DNA of 64,000 nt, from positions 124,001-188,000 of the forward strand of contig NZ_SNZR01000014.1 in assembly GCF_004363955.1 (NCBI RefSeq), read 5' to 3'. The position numbers and the translations under genes were made by a program. Shown piece by piece: positions 8,056 to 17,286 of the stretch. Below the pieces are notes generated by a model, which saw only the letters and a list, made by a program, of their open reading frames with translations, was not told the DNA's origin and did not search any database. Positions within the stretch are counted from its first letter, which is position 1. Every line of letters starts with the position of its first letter. This DNA comes from Enterovirga rhinocerotis. Its GTDB lineage: Bacteria; Pseudomonadota; Alphaproteobacteria; Rhizobiales; Beijerinckiaceae.

Positions 8056-9438
8056 ATGACGACACCAAGCCGGACAGAGCCCCAGCCTCTGCTCTCCGTG
8101 TTCGACGCCGTCACCATCATGGTCGGGATCGTCGTTGGGATCGGCATCTTCAAGACGCCCGCGCTGGTCGCGGCGAATGTCGGGAGCGAGTTCGCCTTCC
8201 TGGCCGTCTGGGTCTTCGGCGGCCTCGTCACCCTTGTCGGCGCGCTGTCCTACGCCGAACTCGCGGCGGCGCATCCGCATGCCGGCGGCGAATACCATTT
8301 CCTCTCGCGCGCCTATGGCCGGCCTGTCGCGATGATGTTCGGCTGGGCCCGCGCCACGGTCATCCAGACCGGTGCGATCGCGGCCGTCGCCTTCGTCCTC
8401 GGAGACTACGCCAACGGGATCCTGCCGCTCGGCCCCTTCGGGCCCGCCTTGTATGCCGGGCTGTCGATCGCTGTGTTCACGGCGATCAACATCGTCGGCA
8501 CGATGCAGAGCAAGAGGCTGCAGATCGTCATCACCTTCGTCGAGGTCGGGCTCGTCGTCGTCATCATCCTGTTCGGCTTCCTCGGATCGAGCGGCGTGCC
8601 GGCCGCGGCGCCCGAACCCGCCGCGGCGGGCTCGGCGGCGCTCGGCATGGCGATGATCTTCGTGCTCCTGACCTATGGCGGATGGAACGAGGCCGCCTAC
8701 CTGTCGGGCGAATTGCGTGATCCGGGCCGCAACATGGCGCGCGTTCTCGTGATCGGGACCGCCGTCCTGTGCGCGCTCTACCTTCTCGCCAACGCCGCGC
8801 TGCTCGCGATCCTCGGACTCGACGGCCTCAAGCGCTCGGATGCGGTCGCGGCCGACATGATGCGGCTCGTGGCAGGGGAGGCCGGCGCCATGGCCGTCAG
8901 CGTCGCCGTCGTCGTCGCGGCGCTCTCGACGCTGAACGCGACCATCTTCACCGGCGCGCGGGTCTATTTCGCGATGGCCCGCGACCTGACCCTGCTGCCG
9001 AAGGTCGGGGAGTGGGATGCGCGCGGGCTCGCTCCGACGAACGGGCTCATTCTCCAGGGAGGCGTCGCTCTGGCGCTGGTCTGCTTCGGCATGGCGACCC
9101 GCAACGGCTTCCAGTCGATGGTCGACTACACCGCGCCGGTGTTCTGGATCTTCATGCTGCTCGTCGGGGCCGCCGTGATCGTGCTGCGCCGCCGCGAGCC
9201 GAACCGCGTCCTGCCGTTCCGCGTTCCGCTCTATCCGCTGACGCCGATCCTCTTCTGCCTGAGCTGCCTATACATGCTGCATGCAAGCGTGGCCTATACC
9301 GGGGTCGGCGCGCTGGTGGGCATCGCGGTGGTCGTAGCAGGGGCGCCGCTGCTCCTGTTCCGCCGGCGCGATCCGATTTCCTCCGAACAGCCGGCCGAAC
9401 CCTCCGGGGCGCGTTCGGCATCCGAGCCGTCGTCCTGA
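8056..9438 (+). CDS. APC-superfamily amino-acid permease
   Basis: Inner-membrane transporter with about 12 hydrophobic segments in 460 residues. The first segment carries the APC signature IMVGIVVGIGIFKTPALVAANVGS, and the region TYGGWNEAAYLSGELRDPGRN matches the L-type amino-acid transporter branch. The start at 8056 (MTTPSRT) follows CAGGA; an upstream in-frame ATG would add a proline-rich tail of 19 residues. The exported methyltransferase gene follows after 13 bp, so the two are probably cotranscribed. Substrate cannot be assigned. Confidence 0.85.
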   Translation: MTTPSRTEPQPLLSVFDAVTIMVGIVVGIGIFKTPALVAANVGSEFAFLAVWVFGGLVTLVGALSYAELAAAHPHAGGEYHFLSRAYGRPVAMMFGWARATVIQTGAIAAVAFVLGDYANGILPLGPFGPALYAGLSIAVFTAINIVGTMQSKRLQIVITFVEVGLVVVIILFGFLGSSGVPAAAPEPAAAGSAALGMAMIFVLLTYGGWNEAAYLSGELRDPGRNMARVLVIGTAVLCALYLLANAALLAILGLDGLKRSDAVAADMMRLVAGEAGAMAVSVAVVVAALSTLNATIFTGARVYFAMARDLTLLPKVGEWDARGLAPTNGLILQGGVALALVCFGMATRNGFQSMVDYTAPVFWIFMLLVGAAVIVLRRREPNRVLPFRVPLYPLTPILFCLSCLYMLHASVAYTGVGALVGIAVVVAGAPLLLFRRRDPISSEQPAEPSGARSASEPSS

Positions 9439-9451
9439 AAGGAGAGACCTG

Positions 9452-10306
9452 ATGAGAGCCATCCGCCTCTGGGCTGTCGCCTGCGCCGTATCCCTGCTTC
9501 CCCTCGGCGCCGCCGTCGCGCAGCCGGTCCCGGCTGCGAAGCCCGCGCCCGACGCGAAGCCTGAATCGAGCACCTTCTCTCCGTATTCCGGGCAGCCCGG
9601 CAAGGATGTCGTGTGGGTGCCGACGGCTCAGGCCCTCGTCGACCGCATGCTCGACATGGCGGGCGCGACCACGGCCGATTACGTGATCGATCTCGGCTCC
9701 GGCGACGGGCGCACCGTGATCACCGCGGCCAAGCGCGGCATCCGTGCCCTCGGCGTCGAGTACAATCCCGACATGGTCGCCCTGTCCAAGGCGAATGCCG
9801 AGAAGGAGGGCGTCGGCGAGAAGGCGCGGTTCGTCCAGGGCGACATCTTCAAGACCGATTTCTCGGACGCGACCGTCCTCACGCTGTTCCTCCTCCCGGA
9901 GCTCAACAAGCGGCTCCGCCCGACGATCCTCGACATGAAGCCGGGCACGCGCGTCGTCTCGAACACCTTCGACATGGGCGACTGGACCCCCGACCAGACC
10001 ATCTCGGCCGGTACCGATTGCACGAGCTTCTGCACGGCCTTCAAATGGATCGTGCCGGCCAAGGCCGCCGGGACCTGGACGGTCGGGAACGGTGAGCTGA
10101 AGCTCGAGCAGACCTACCAGAAGGTCAGCGGAACGCTGACCCAGGGCGGCAAGGAGGTCCCCGTCGAGAACGGGAGCCTCAACGGCACCGCCATCACCTT
10201 CACCGCCGGCGGCACCCGCTATTCCGGCACGGTCGAGGGCGGCAAGCTCGAGGCCAAGGCCGAAAACGGCGCCGGCGCTTTGAGCGGCACCCGGCGCGGA
10301 AGCTGA
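9452..10306 (+). CDS. Exported protein with class I methyltransferase fold
   Basis: 284 residues. A clear Sec signal peptide (MRAIRLWAVACAVSLLPLGAAVAQ) is followed by a Pro/Ala linker and a SAM-methyltransferase-like domain with DLGSGDGRTVI (motif I), GVEYNPD (acidic residue of motif II) and VQGDIFKTD, a pattern close to FAM173/ATPSC-KMT lysine methyltransferases. The last 80 residues (KLEQTYQKVSGTLTQGGKE onward) look like a beta-rich domain not found in those enzymes. Ribosome site AAAGGAGAGACCTG is excellent, so the signal-bearing start is secure. How a SAM enzyme would work in the periplasm, where SAM is not known to occur, is unclear; it may bind another nucleotide. Confidence 0.75.
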   Translation: MRAIRLWAVACAVSLLPLGAAVAQPVPAAKPAPDAKPESSTFSPYSGQPGKDVVWVPTAQALVDRMLDMAGATTADYVIDLGSGDGRTVITAAKRGIRALGVEYNPDMVALSKANAEKEGVGEKARFVQGDIFKTDFSDATVLTLFLLPELNKRLRPTILDMKPGTRVVSNTFDMGDWTPDQTISAGTDCTSFCTAFKWIVPAKAAGTWTVGNGELKLEQTYQKVSGTLTQGGKEVPVENGSLNGTAITFTAGGTRYSGTVEGGKLEAKAENGAGALSGTRRGS

Positions 10307-10312
10307 GACCGC

Positions 10313-10345
10313 GCTTCGCGGGGCCTGCTCCCCGCGAAGCCCTTT
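10313..10345 (+). terminator. Hairpin ending the permease/methyltransferase operon
   Basis: Perfect 11-bp stem GCTTCGCGGGG / CCCCGCGAAGC (10313-10323, 10330-10340) 7 bp after the stop, followed by CCTTTCC. The T-run is short, but position and stem strength support termination before rpsO. Confidence 0.65.
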
Positions 10346-10516
10346 CCGTGACGATGGAGTTCGTGTAAGGGGAAGCCGTTCCGCGGGTCGCAGATGCGCG
10401 CGCGGACGTCTCATCGCGACAATCCGACCGTGCTGGACGACATCCCGGCCCGGCCGTGCCCGCGAAGGGCGGTCCTCGGATCGCTCGCTCCACTCTCGTT
10501 ACCGAAAGGATGCCCG

Positions 10517-10786
10517 ATGTCGATTACGGCCGAGCGCAAGACGTCGCTCATGAAGGAACACGCCCGCAAGTCCGGCGATACGGGCTCGCCCGAGGTTCAG
10601 GTGGCGATCCTCACGGAGCGGATCACGAACCTCACCGAGCACTTCAAGTCGCACAAGAAGGACAACCATTCGCGTCGCGGCCTGCTGAAGCTGGTCTCCT
10701 CGCGTCGCTCCCTTCTCGACTACCTGAAGAAGAAGGACGAGGGTCGCTACCGCTCGCTCATCGAGAAGCTCGGCATCCGCCGCTGA
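10517..10786 (+). CDS. rpsO: 30S ribosomal protein S15
   Basis: 89 residues, the canonical S15 size. Contains the signature region [17 protein letters not shown], the 16S-rRNA-binding [12 protein letters not shown] and [17 protein letters not shown]. The start MSITAERK is preceded by AAAGGA with 7-nt spacing. Followed by its own terminator and then pnp, the widely conserved rpsO-pnp arrangement. Confidence 0.97.
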   Translation: MSITAERKTSLMKEHARKSGDTGSPEVQVAILTERITNLTEHFKSHKKDNHSRRGLLKLVSSRRSLLDYLKKKDEGRYRSLIEKLGIRR

Positions 10787-10792
10787 TCCCCA

Positions 10793-10820
10793 TCCGCCGG
10801 GCCTCCCGGCGGATTTCGTT
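10793..10820 (+). terminator. Terminator between rpsO and pnp
   Basis: Nine-bp stem TCCGCCGGG / CCCGGCGGA around CCT (10793-10813), then TTTCGTTT, 6 bp after the rpsO stop. Likely partial, allowing some rpsO-pnp readthrough as in other proteobacteria. Confidence 0.72.
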
Positions 10821-10861
10821 TATCCGGAGTCGAGGGCGGCTCCAGTGAGGTGAACGCTCCC

Positions 10862-10962
10862 GGCCGATGGATGGTCCATCGGCCCAACTGCCGGGCCAGG
10901 CGGCCATGGCAGGATCACCGGAGGCTTGCACGGCCAGTTGGCCGCCGACGCCGAGCCTCCGG
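10862..10962 (+). promoter_or_regulatory. Structured leader of pnp
   Basis: The 195 bp before pnp hold a perfect hairpin GGCCGATGGA-TGG-TCCATCGGCC (10862-10884) and a longer-range stem CCGGAGGCT / AGCCTCCGG (10918-10926, 10954-10962); CCAACTG and CAGTTGG can also pair. In E. coli a double-stranded pnp leader is cut by RNase III and then degraded with PNPase help, giving autocontrol. A similar role is inferred here from position and structure, not sequence identity. Confidence 0.5.
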
Positions 10963-11015
10963 CCATCTTGCCCATGGCGCCCCGAGGCTGCCCGGCCTCG
11001 AGAAGGTAGAATCCC

Positions 11016-13358
11016 ATGTTCGACATTCAACGCGAAGAGCTGATGTGGGGCGGGCGCAAGCTCGTCCTGGAAACGGGCAAGATCGCGCGCCAGGCCGACG
11101 GTGCCGTCATCGCGACCTATGGCGAGACCGCCGTGCTCGCCACCGTCGTATCCATGAAGGAGCCCAAGCCCGGCTTCGACTTCTTCCCGCTCACGGTGAA
11201 CTACCAGGAGCGCACCTACGCCGCCGGGCGCATCCCGGGCGGCTATTTCAAGCGCGAAGGGCGTCCGACCGAGAAGGAGACGCTGACCTCCCGCCTCATC
11301 GACCGGCCGATCCGCCCCCTCTTCGCCGAGGGCTACAAGAACGACACCCAGATCGTCGTCACGGTCCTCTCGCATGACCTCGAGAACGATCCCGACATCG
11401 TCGGCATGGTCGCCACCTCCGCGGCGCTGACGCTCTCGGGCGTGCCCTTCATGGGCCCGATCGGCGCGGCTCGCGTCGGCTGGACCGGCTCGTCCTACAA
11501 GCTGAACCCGCAGGTCTCCGAGATGGAGGGCGCGCTGCTCGACCTCGTGGTCGCGGGCACGACCGACGCGGTGCTGATGGTCGAATCGGAGGCCAAGGAG
11601 CTCTCCGAGGAAGTCATGCTCGGCGCCGTCATGTTCGGCCACAAGCACTTCCAGCCGGTGATCGAGGCCATCATCCGCCTCGCCGAGAAGGCCGCCAAGG
11701 AGCCGCGCGACTTCACCGCTCCCGACCTCTCCGAGATCGAGAAGGTGATCCTCGAGATCGCCGAGCAGGACCTGCGCGCCGCCTATCAGCTCACCCACAA
11801 GGCCGAGCGCTATGCGGCCGTGGACGCCGCCAAGCTCAAGGTGACGAACGCGCTCATCCCGGCCGAGGGCGAGCCCCGCTTCAACCCGGACAAGGTCAAG
11901 ACCGCCTTCAAGGAGGTCCAGGCCAAGATCGTGCGCTGGAACATCCTCGACACCAAGAGCCGCATCGACGGACGCGACCTCTCGACGGTCCGCCCGATCC
12001 TGTCGGAGGTCGGCATCCTCAGCCGCGCCCACGGCTCGGCGCTCTTCACCCGCGGCGAGACGCAGGCGCTGGTCGTCGCGACGCTCGGCACCGGCGAGGA
12101 CGAGCAGTTCATCGACGCGCTGGAAGGGACCCGCAAGGAGAACTTCCTCCTGCACTACAACTTCCCGCCCTACTCGGTCGGCGAGACGGGCCGGATGGGC
12201 TCCCCCGGTCGGCGCGAGATCGGCCACGGCAAGCTCGCCTGGCGCGCCATCCACCCGATGCTGCCCCCGGCGCACGAGTTCCCGTACACGATCCGCGTGG
12301 TCTCCGAGATCACCGAGTCGAACGGCTCGTCCTCGATGGCCTCCGTCTGCGGCGCCTCGCTGTCGCTGATGGATGCCGGCGTGCCGCTGCGCAAGCCCGT
12401 CGCGGGCATCGCCATGGGCCTCATCCTCGAGGGCGAGCGCTATGCGGTGCTCTCCGACATCCTCGGTGACGAGGACCATCTCGGCGACATGGACTTCAAG
12501 GTGGCCGGCACCGAGGGTGGCATCACCTCCCTCCAGATGGACATCAAGATCGCCGGCATCACCGAGGAGATCATGAAGGTCGCCCTCGACCAGGCGAAGG
12601 ACGGCCGCGTCCACATCCTCGGCGAGATGTCGAAGGCGCTGACCTCGGCTCGCGCCGAGCTCGGCGAGCATGCGCCGCGCATCGAGGTGATGAGCATCCC
12701 GACCGACAAGATCCGCGACGTGATCGGCACCGGCGGCAAGGTGATCCGCGAGATCGTCGAGAAGACCGGCGCCAAGATCAACGTCGACGACGACGGCACG
12801 ATCAAGATCGCCTCCGCCGACGGCAAGGCCATCACGGCGGCCCGCAACTGGATCCGCTCCATCGTGGCGGAGCCGGAGGCCGGCACGATCTATGACGGCA
12901 CCGTCGTCAAGACCATGGAGTTCGGCGCCTTCGTCAACTTCTTCGGTCCCAAGGACGGCCTCGTCCACATCTCCGAACTCGCCGCCCAGCGGGTCCAGAA
13001 GGTGACGGACGTCGTCAAGGAAGGCGACAAGATCAAGGTCAAGTTCCTCGGCCAGGACGATCGCGGCAAGATCAAGCTCTCGATGAAGGTCGTCGACCAG
13101 GAGACCGGTGAGGACCTCACCGAGAAGCTGAAGGCCGCCCGTGACGCCGAGCGCGCCGAGCGCGAGGCCCGCGGCGAGGTGGTCGAGGACGAGCGCGAGC
13201 CGCGCGGCGACCGGGGCGGCGATCGCGGCCCCCGCCGCGACCGCGACGGCCGCCGTGGCCCGCGTCGTGACCGCGACTTCCGCGACCGCGATTTCCGCGA
13301 AGGCGAGGGCGACCGCCCGGCCCCGGCGCGCGACGAGCCCGCCGACGCCGGCGAGTGA
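11016..13358 (+). CDS. pnp: Polyribonucleotide nucleotidyltransferase (PNPase)
   Basis: Phosphorolytic 3'-5' exoribonuclease and polymerase of the RNA degradosome. 780 residues: two RNase PH domains separated by a helical domain (about 1-540), a KH domain with [15 protein letters not shown] (about 567-581), and an S1 domain ([17 protein letters not shown], about 628-690). The C-terminal 75 residues are a disordered tail very rich in Arg, Asp and Gly (repeats of [12 protein letters not shown]), longer than the E. coli tail and plausibly an RNA- or RNase E-interaction segment. Ribosome site AGAAGG precedes the ATG. A strong terminator follows. Confidence 0.97.
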   Translation: MFDIQREELMWGGRKLVLETGKIARQADGAVIATYGETAVLATVVSMKEPKPGFDFFPLTVNYQERTYAAGRIPGGYFKREGRPTEKETLTSRLIDRPIRPLFAEGYKNDTQIVVTVLSHDLENDPDIVGMVATSAALTLSGVPFMGPIGAARVGWTGSSYKLNPQVSEMEGALLDLVVAGTTDAVLMVESEAKELSEEVMLGAVMFGHKHFQPVIEAIIRLAEKAAKEPRDFTAPDLSEIEKVILEIAEQDLRAAYQLTHKAERYAAVDAAKLKVTNALIPAEGEPRFNPDKVKTAFKEVQAKIVRWNILDTKSRIDGRDLSTVRPILSEVGILSRAHGSALFTRGETQALVVATLGTGEDEQFIDALEGTRKENFLLHYNFPPYSVGETGRMGSPGRREIGHGKLAWRAIHPMLPPAHEFPYTIRVVSEITESNGSSSMASVCGASLSLMDAGVPLRKPVAGIAMGLILEGERYAVLSDILGDEDHLGDMDFKVAGTEGGITSLQMDIKIAGITEEIMKVALDQAKDGRVHILGEMSKALTSARAELGEHAPRIEVMSIPTDKIRDVIGTGGKVIREIVEKTGAKINVDDDGTIKIASADGKAITAARNWIRSIVAEPEAGTIYDGTVVKTMEFGAFVNFFGPKDGLVHISELAAQRVQKVTDVVKEGDKIKVKFLGQDDRGKIKLSMKVVDQETGEDLTEKLKAARDAERAEREARGEVVEDEREPRGDRGGDRGPRRDRDGRRGPRRDRDFRDRDFREGEGDRPAPARDEPADAGE

Positions 13359-13390
13359 TCGCGCCGTTCATCGGTCGATACGAAACAGGA

Positions 13391-13415
13391 GGCCCCGGCA
13401 TTGCCGGGGCCTTTT
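13391..13415 (+). terminator. Intrinsic terminator after pnp
   Basis: Perfect stem GGCCCCGGC-ATT-GCCGGGGCC (13391-13411) followed by TTTTGCTTT, 32 bp after the pnp stop. Text-book intrinsic terminator. Confidence 0.9.
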
Positions 13416-13471
13416 GCTTTGGGGCTTATGGTGGTGCGGCCATCGCTGGAACGACGAAACGGGGGAAACGC

Positions 13472-14239
13472 ATGAGCGAGCATGTCAGGATCGAGAAGGC
13501 CGGCGGCATCCTCAACCTCGTGCTCGACCGTCCCGACAAGAAGAACGCGCTCACCCAGGCCATGTACGGCGCGCTCGCCGAGGCTCTGGAGGCCTCGAAC
13601 GAGGATCGCGAGGTGCGCGTGCTCCTGCTGCGCGCGGAGGGCGATCTCTTCACCGCCGGCAACGACATCGGCGATTTCGCGGCGGCGAATGCGGGCGGCG
13701 CCGGGCCGGGCAACGCCTTCCGGTTCATCAAGGCGATCGCGGCGGCGCGGAAGCCGATCGTCGCCGCCGTGCAGGGGAGGGCGGTCGGCGTCGGCATGAC
13801 GATGCTGCTGCATTGCGACCAGGTGCTCCTCGCCGAGGACACGAAGCTCACCGCTCCCTTCGTCGGACTCGCCCTCGTGCCGGAGGCGGCATCGAGCCTC
13901 CTCCTGCCGGCCCGGATCGGGCATCAGCGCGCCTTCGCCGTCTTCGCGCTCGGCGAGGCCGTCGAGGCACGGGACGCGCTGGCCTGGGGTCTCGCGACGA
14001 GGATCGTGCCCGCGGCCGATCTGAGGCGTGCGGCCGAGGAGGTCGCTCAGCGTCTCGCGCAGCAGCCCGTCGGCGCGCTCGTCGCCACGAAGAGCCTCAT
14101 GCGCGACGGGGAGGCGATCGCCCGGCTGATGGACGAGGAGCGCGAGGAATTCGCGCGCCGCCTCGCCTCGCCCGAGGCGCGCGAGGCTTTCGCGGCCTTC
14201 GCCGAGAAGCGGCCGCCGGATTTCAGCCGGCTCGGGTGA
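13472..14239 (+). CDS. Enoyl-CoA hydratase/isomerase family protein, ECI2-like
   Basis: Crotonase-fold protein of 255 residues acting on acyl-CoA. The oxyanion-hole segments are FTAGNDIGDF and GRAVGVGMTMLLHCD. The catalytic region reads FVGLALVPEAASSLLLP, which resembles delta3,delta2-enoyl-CoA isomerase (single Glu in the PE-x-x-SS motif) more than hydratase, which carries two Glu. The start MSEHVRIE follows GGGGGAAACGC. It stands alone between the pnp terminator and the convergent dehydrogenase gene, so it is probably monocistronic with its promoter just after the pnp terminator. Confidence 0.82.
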   Translation: MSEHVRIEKAGGILNLVLDRPDKKNALTQAMYGALAEALEASNEDREVRVLLLRAEGDLFTAGNDIGDFAAANAGGAGPGNAFRFIKAIAAARKPIVAAVQGRAVGVGMTMLLHCDQVLLAEDTKLTAPFVGLALVPEAASSLLLPARIGHQRAFAVFALGEAVEARDALAWGLATRIVPAADLRRAAEEVAQRLAQQPVGALVATKSLMRDGEAIARLMDEEREEFARRLASPEAREAFAAFAEKRPPDFSRLG

Positions 14240-14251
14240 GCGGCGAGGGTT

Positions 14252-15304
14252 TCAGGACGCCTCGACGGCCTTCAGCGCGGCGACGATGCTGTCGAGGCTC
14301 GCCGGCCTCGACAGGTGTTTCATGTGCGGTGCCGCGAGGGTCGGGCCGGCGATGATCGCGTAATCCTCGTCCGACGGTGCCGCGAGGCCGAGATCGGCGA
14401 GGCGGGTCGGCAGGCCGCAGGCGCGGGAGAAGGCTGCGATATCGGCTCTCCCGGCCTCGTCCATTCCCTCGTGCGCGACCTGGACGAGCGTGCCGTAGGC
14501 GACGAGTTCGCCGTGCAGGGCTCCGGCGAGCTTCGGATGGGCCGTGAGGCCTCGCGTCAGGGAATGGGCGAGCGAAAGGCCTCCGGATTCGAAGCCCAGG
14601 CCCGAGAGCAGCACCGCCGACTCGACCACGTTCTCCAAGGCCTCGTCGGGCACCTGCCGGTCGCAGGCGGCCAAGGCGGCGATGCCGTCGCGCCGGATCG
14701 TCGCGTAGCAGGCATCGGCGAGCGCGAGCGCGGCGAGGGGCGTCCGGCCCTGGAAGAAGTTGTGGCCGCCAGCCTTCGCGCAGGCATGCGCCTCGAAGGT
14801 CTTCGACATGCAATCGCCGATGCCGGCCGCGAGGAGACGGCGCGGGGCGCGGGCGACGATGGCCGTGTCGACGAGGACGACGTCCGGGTTCGAGGCCAGC
14901 ATCTCGACCTCGACGATGGTGTGATGCTCGTCATAGACGACGATCAGGCGGCTCGTCGGAGCGTCGTTCGAGGCGACGGTCGGCACGACCACGATCGGCG
15001 CGCCGAGGCGCCGCGAGACGCCCTTGGCCGAGTCGATCGCCTTGCCGCCTCCCATGCCGACGACGACATCCGCGCCGGCCGCCTTCGCCGCCTCGGCGAG
15101 GCGCGCGATCTCGGCCTTGGTGATCTCGCCGGCGAACCGCAGGACCGTCGCGTCCGGGAGCGGCGCTCCCTCCCGGTCGAGCGCGACGGGATCGGCGATC
15201 AGGACAGGCCGCGTGCCGAGCGTCGCGACGATCTCGGGCAACCCCGCTACCGCGCCCGGGCCCTGGATGTAGCGGCGCGGGGCGCCGAGGATGCGTAGAG
15301 CCAT
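14252..15304 (-). CDS. Iron/zinc-containing alcohol dehydrogenase, glycerol-dehydrogenase-like
   Basis: NAD-dependent polyol dehydrogenase of the GldA group, 350 residues. Visible features are the NAD-binding GMGGGKAIDSAKG, PTVASNDAPTS, and metal-binding Asp and two His in GIGDCMSKTFEAHAC, LAHSLTRGL and ALHGELVAYGT. It is the last gene of a minus-strand operon that begins after the LacI gene and also encodes an ABC importer, FGGY kinase and flavoprotein, so it likely oxidises a polyol or its derivative taken up by that importer. The start at MALRILGAP is preceded by GGAAGGT. Glycerol itself as the substrate is not established. Confidence 0.85.
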   Translation of the reverse strand: MALRILGAPRRYIQGPGAVAGLPEIVATLGTRPVLIADPVALDREGAPLPDATVLRFAGEITKAEIARLAEAAKAAGADVVVGMGGGKAIDSAKGVSRRLGAPIVVVPTVASNDAPTSRLIVVYDEHHTIVEVEMLASNPDVVLVDTAIVARAPRRLLAAGIGDCMSKTFEAHACAKAGGHNFFQGRTPLAALALADACYATIRRDGIAALAACDRQVPDEALENVVESAVLLSGLGFESGGLSLAHSLTRGLTAHPKLAGALHGELVAYGTLVQVAHEGMDEAGRADIAAFSRACGLPTRLADLGLAAPSDEDYAIIAGPTLAAPHMKHLSRPASLDSIVAALKAVEAS

Positions 15305-15337
15305 GCCAGCGTGACCTTCCTCGACTCCATGCGTCCC

Positions 15338-15436
15338 CATCCTGAGGTGCCTCGCGCCAGCGAGGCCTCGAAGGACGCGTATCCGTTTCAGTGCGTGCTT
15401 CGAGGCCGGCCTTTGGCCGGCACCTCAGCATGAGGA
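15338..15436. repeat. Nested palindromic intergenic repeat, copy 1
   Basis: About 99-bp element with outer arms CCTGAGGTGC / GCACCTCAGC and inner complementary GCCTCGAAG / CTTCGAGGC segments, filling the gap between the second permease and the dehydrogenase gene. A closely similar copy is at 17172-17269. It has the form of a REP/BIME-like element and may form a transcript hairpin within the operon. Confidence 0.8.
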
Positions 15437-15455
15437 CGTTCGAACGACCTGGCGC

Positions 15456-16283
15456 TCACCCCTTGGTCGCCCCGGCGGCGAGGCCCTGGATGAAGTAGCG
15501 CGAGAGCAGCGTGAACATGAGGAACAGCGGCAATGCGATCAGCGTCGCCCCCGCCATCACCTCGCCCCAGCGCAGCTCGAACGAGCCGACCATCGAGGCG
15601 AGGCCGACCGGCAGGGTCTTCTGCGTGTCGGACGAGATCATCACGAGGGCATAGGCGTAATCCGTCCAGGAGAGCAGGAAGGAGAACACCGCGACCGTCA
15701 CGATGCCGGGCAGCGAGAGCGGCAGCACGACCCGCACGAAGCTGCCGAGCCGGGTGCAGCCATCCACCATCGCCGCCTCCTCCAGCTCGAACGGCATCGC
15801 CTTGAAGAAGCCCCACAGCAGCCAGACGCCGAGCGGCAGGGTCAGCGTGCAATGGGCGATGACGAGCGCGAGCAGGCTGTCGGCGATGCCGAGCGTGACG
15901 AAGATCCCGTAGAGCGGGATCGCGAGCAGCATCGGCGGGAACATGTAGGCATAGAGCATCGAGCCGATGATCAGCATCTTGAAGGGCACGCGGAAGCGCG
16001 TGACCGCGTAGGCGATGACGACGGAGGCGACGAGCGTGATCGCGACGACGACGAGGGCGACGACGATCGAGTTGCGGAACTGCTGCGGGTAGTCCGTCAC
16101 CTCGAGGAGGTTCCGGTAGCTTTCGAGCGAGACGGTCTTCGGCAGGAAGGTCGGGCGCGAGAACAGGTCCTGCGGCGTGCGCAGGGACGAGACGATCATC
16201 CAGTAGATCGGGAAGAACGACCAGGCCGCGATGCCGAGGGCGGCGAGGCCGATGCCGATGCGTTCGGGCGCCGAGCGTCGCAT
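15456..16283 (-). CDS. ABC sugar transporter permease, MalG/UgpE type
   Basis: Inner-membrane subunit, 275 residues with six predicted membrane segments. The cytoplasmic EAA loop is EEAAMVDGCTRLGSFVRVVLPLSLPG (residues near 185-210), the site that docks on the ATPase. The start codon shares one base with the upstream permease stop (TGATG), showing translational coupling. Works with the permease, binding protein and ATPase of the same operon to import a carbohydrate or polyol. Confidence 0.92.
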   Translation of the reverse strand: MRRSAPERIGIGLAALGIAAWSFFPIYWMIVSSLRTPQDLFSRPTFLPKTVSLESYRNLLEVTDYPQQFRNSIVVALVVVAITLVASVVIAYAVTRFRVPFKMLIIGSMLYAYMFPPMLLAIPLYGIFVTLGIADSLLALVIAHCTLTLPLGVWLLWGFFKAMPFELEEAAMVDGCTRLGSFVRVVLPLSLPGIVTVAVFSFLLSWTDYAYALVMISSDTQKTLPVGLASMVGSFELRWGEVMAGATLIALPLFLMFTLLSRYFIQGLAAGATKG

Positions 16284-17152
16284 CAGCGCTTCTCCTCGAG
16301 CGGGAACATCCACAGATAGGTCGAGACGGCGGCCATCAGGATCAGGAAGGAGACGGTCGCGACCGCCGCGCCGCCGCCGACGTCGAAGAGCGAGAAGGCG
16401 CGCTTGTAGGCGAGGATCGGCAGATGCTCGGTCGCGCCGAGCGGGCCGCCCTTCGTCAGGAGCCAGATCACGTCGAACTTGTTGAACATCCAGATCGCGC
16501 GCAGCAGCACGACGACGGTGAGCACCGGCTTCAACTGCGGCAGCGTGACGTGGAAGAAGATCGAGACCGGCCCGGCCCCGTCGACCTTCGCGGCCTCGTA
16601 GAGAGCGGGCGGGATCGATTGCAGCCCGGCGAGGACGCAGATCGTCACGAACGGCGTCCACAGCCAGACCGAGGCGAGGATCACCGAGGCGCGCGCCGTC
16701 GCCGGCTGTTCGAACCAGGGGATCGTGCCGAGCCCCAGATCCCGCGCGATGACGGTGAGCAGCCCGACGGAGCCGTCCGCCAGCCACTGGAAGGTCAGCG
16801 CCACGACGACCGTCGGCAGGAGATAGGGCAGCGTCGCAAGCCCCCGCACGAGGCGCTGGCCGAAGAAGGGCTGGTTCAGCACCATCGCGAAGGCGATACC
16901 GATGACGACCTGAAGCACGATGGCGGAGAGGGCGTAGATCAGCCCGTTCGCCATGGCGCTCCAGAATTCGGGCTCCTGGACGACGCGGGCGTAATTGCCG
17001 AGCCCGACGAATTTCGGCTCCGCGATGAAGCTCGACGCCTGATGAAGCGAGAGCCAGATCGCGTTCAGCACCGGCCCGCCGACGAACAGGGCCGTCAGGG
17101 CGAGGCCGCCCCAGAAGAAGGTCCAGATGACCCAGTCGTAGCGCGAGCGCAT
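16283..17152 (-). CDS. ABC sugar transporter permease, MalF/UgpA type
   Basis: Inner-membrane subunit of 289 residues, six membrane segments, with the EAA loop YEAAKVDGAGPVSIFFHVTLPQLKP. Partner of the downstream permease; the two genes overlap by one base. The start MRSRYDWV is the first ATG after the palindromic repeat that separates it from the binding-protein gene. Upstream spacing of 134 bp, filled by that repeat, may lower expression relative to the binding protein. Confidence 0.92.
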   Translation of the reverse strand: MRSRYDWVIWTFFWGGLALTALFVGGPVLNAIWLSLHQASSFIAEPKFVGLGNYARVVQEPEFWSAMANGLIYALSAIVLQVVIGIAFAMVLNQPFFGQRLVRGLATLPYLLPTVVVALTFQWLADGSVGLLTVIARDLGLGTIPWFEQPATARASVILASVWLWTPFVTICVLAGLQSIPPALYEAAKVDGAGPVSIFFHVTLPQLKPVLTVVVLLRAIWMFNKFDVIWLLTKGGPLGATEHLPILAYKRAFSLFDVGGGAAVATVSFLILMAAVSTYLWMFPLEEKR

Positions 17153-17171
17153 GAGAACATCCCGACGTCCT

Positions 17172-17269
17172 CATCCTGAGGTGCCTCGCGGAGCGAGGCC
17201 TCGAAGGACGCAGCCACGTGTCGGTGCGTGCTCCGAGGCCGACCTCCGGTCGGCACCTCAGCATGAGGA
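17172..17269. repeat. Nested palindromic intergenic repeat, copy 2
   Basis: About 98-bp near-copy of the element at 15338-15436, same orientation, with arms around CCTGAGGTGCC and GGCACCTCAGC. It separates the binding-protein gene from the permease genes. Such structures after a binding-protein gene often protect its mRNA 3' end; that role is inferred here. Confidence 0.8.
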
Positions 17270-17286
17270 GCGTGGTTGGAGCGGGG

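Noticed and set aside
7668-8720. Plus-strand frame through the gshB/permease intergenic region
   Set aside because: Overlaps the permease in another frame and begins inside gshB; no ribosome site or conserved residues.
10758-12968. Minus-strand open frame (about 736 codons) opposite pnp
   Set aside because: Composition of a codon shadow; the plus-strand gene is an unmistakable PNPase.
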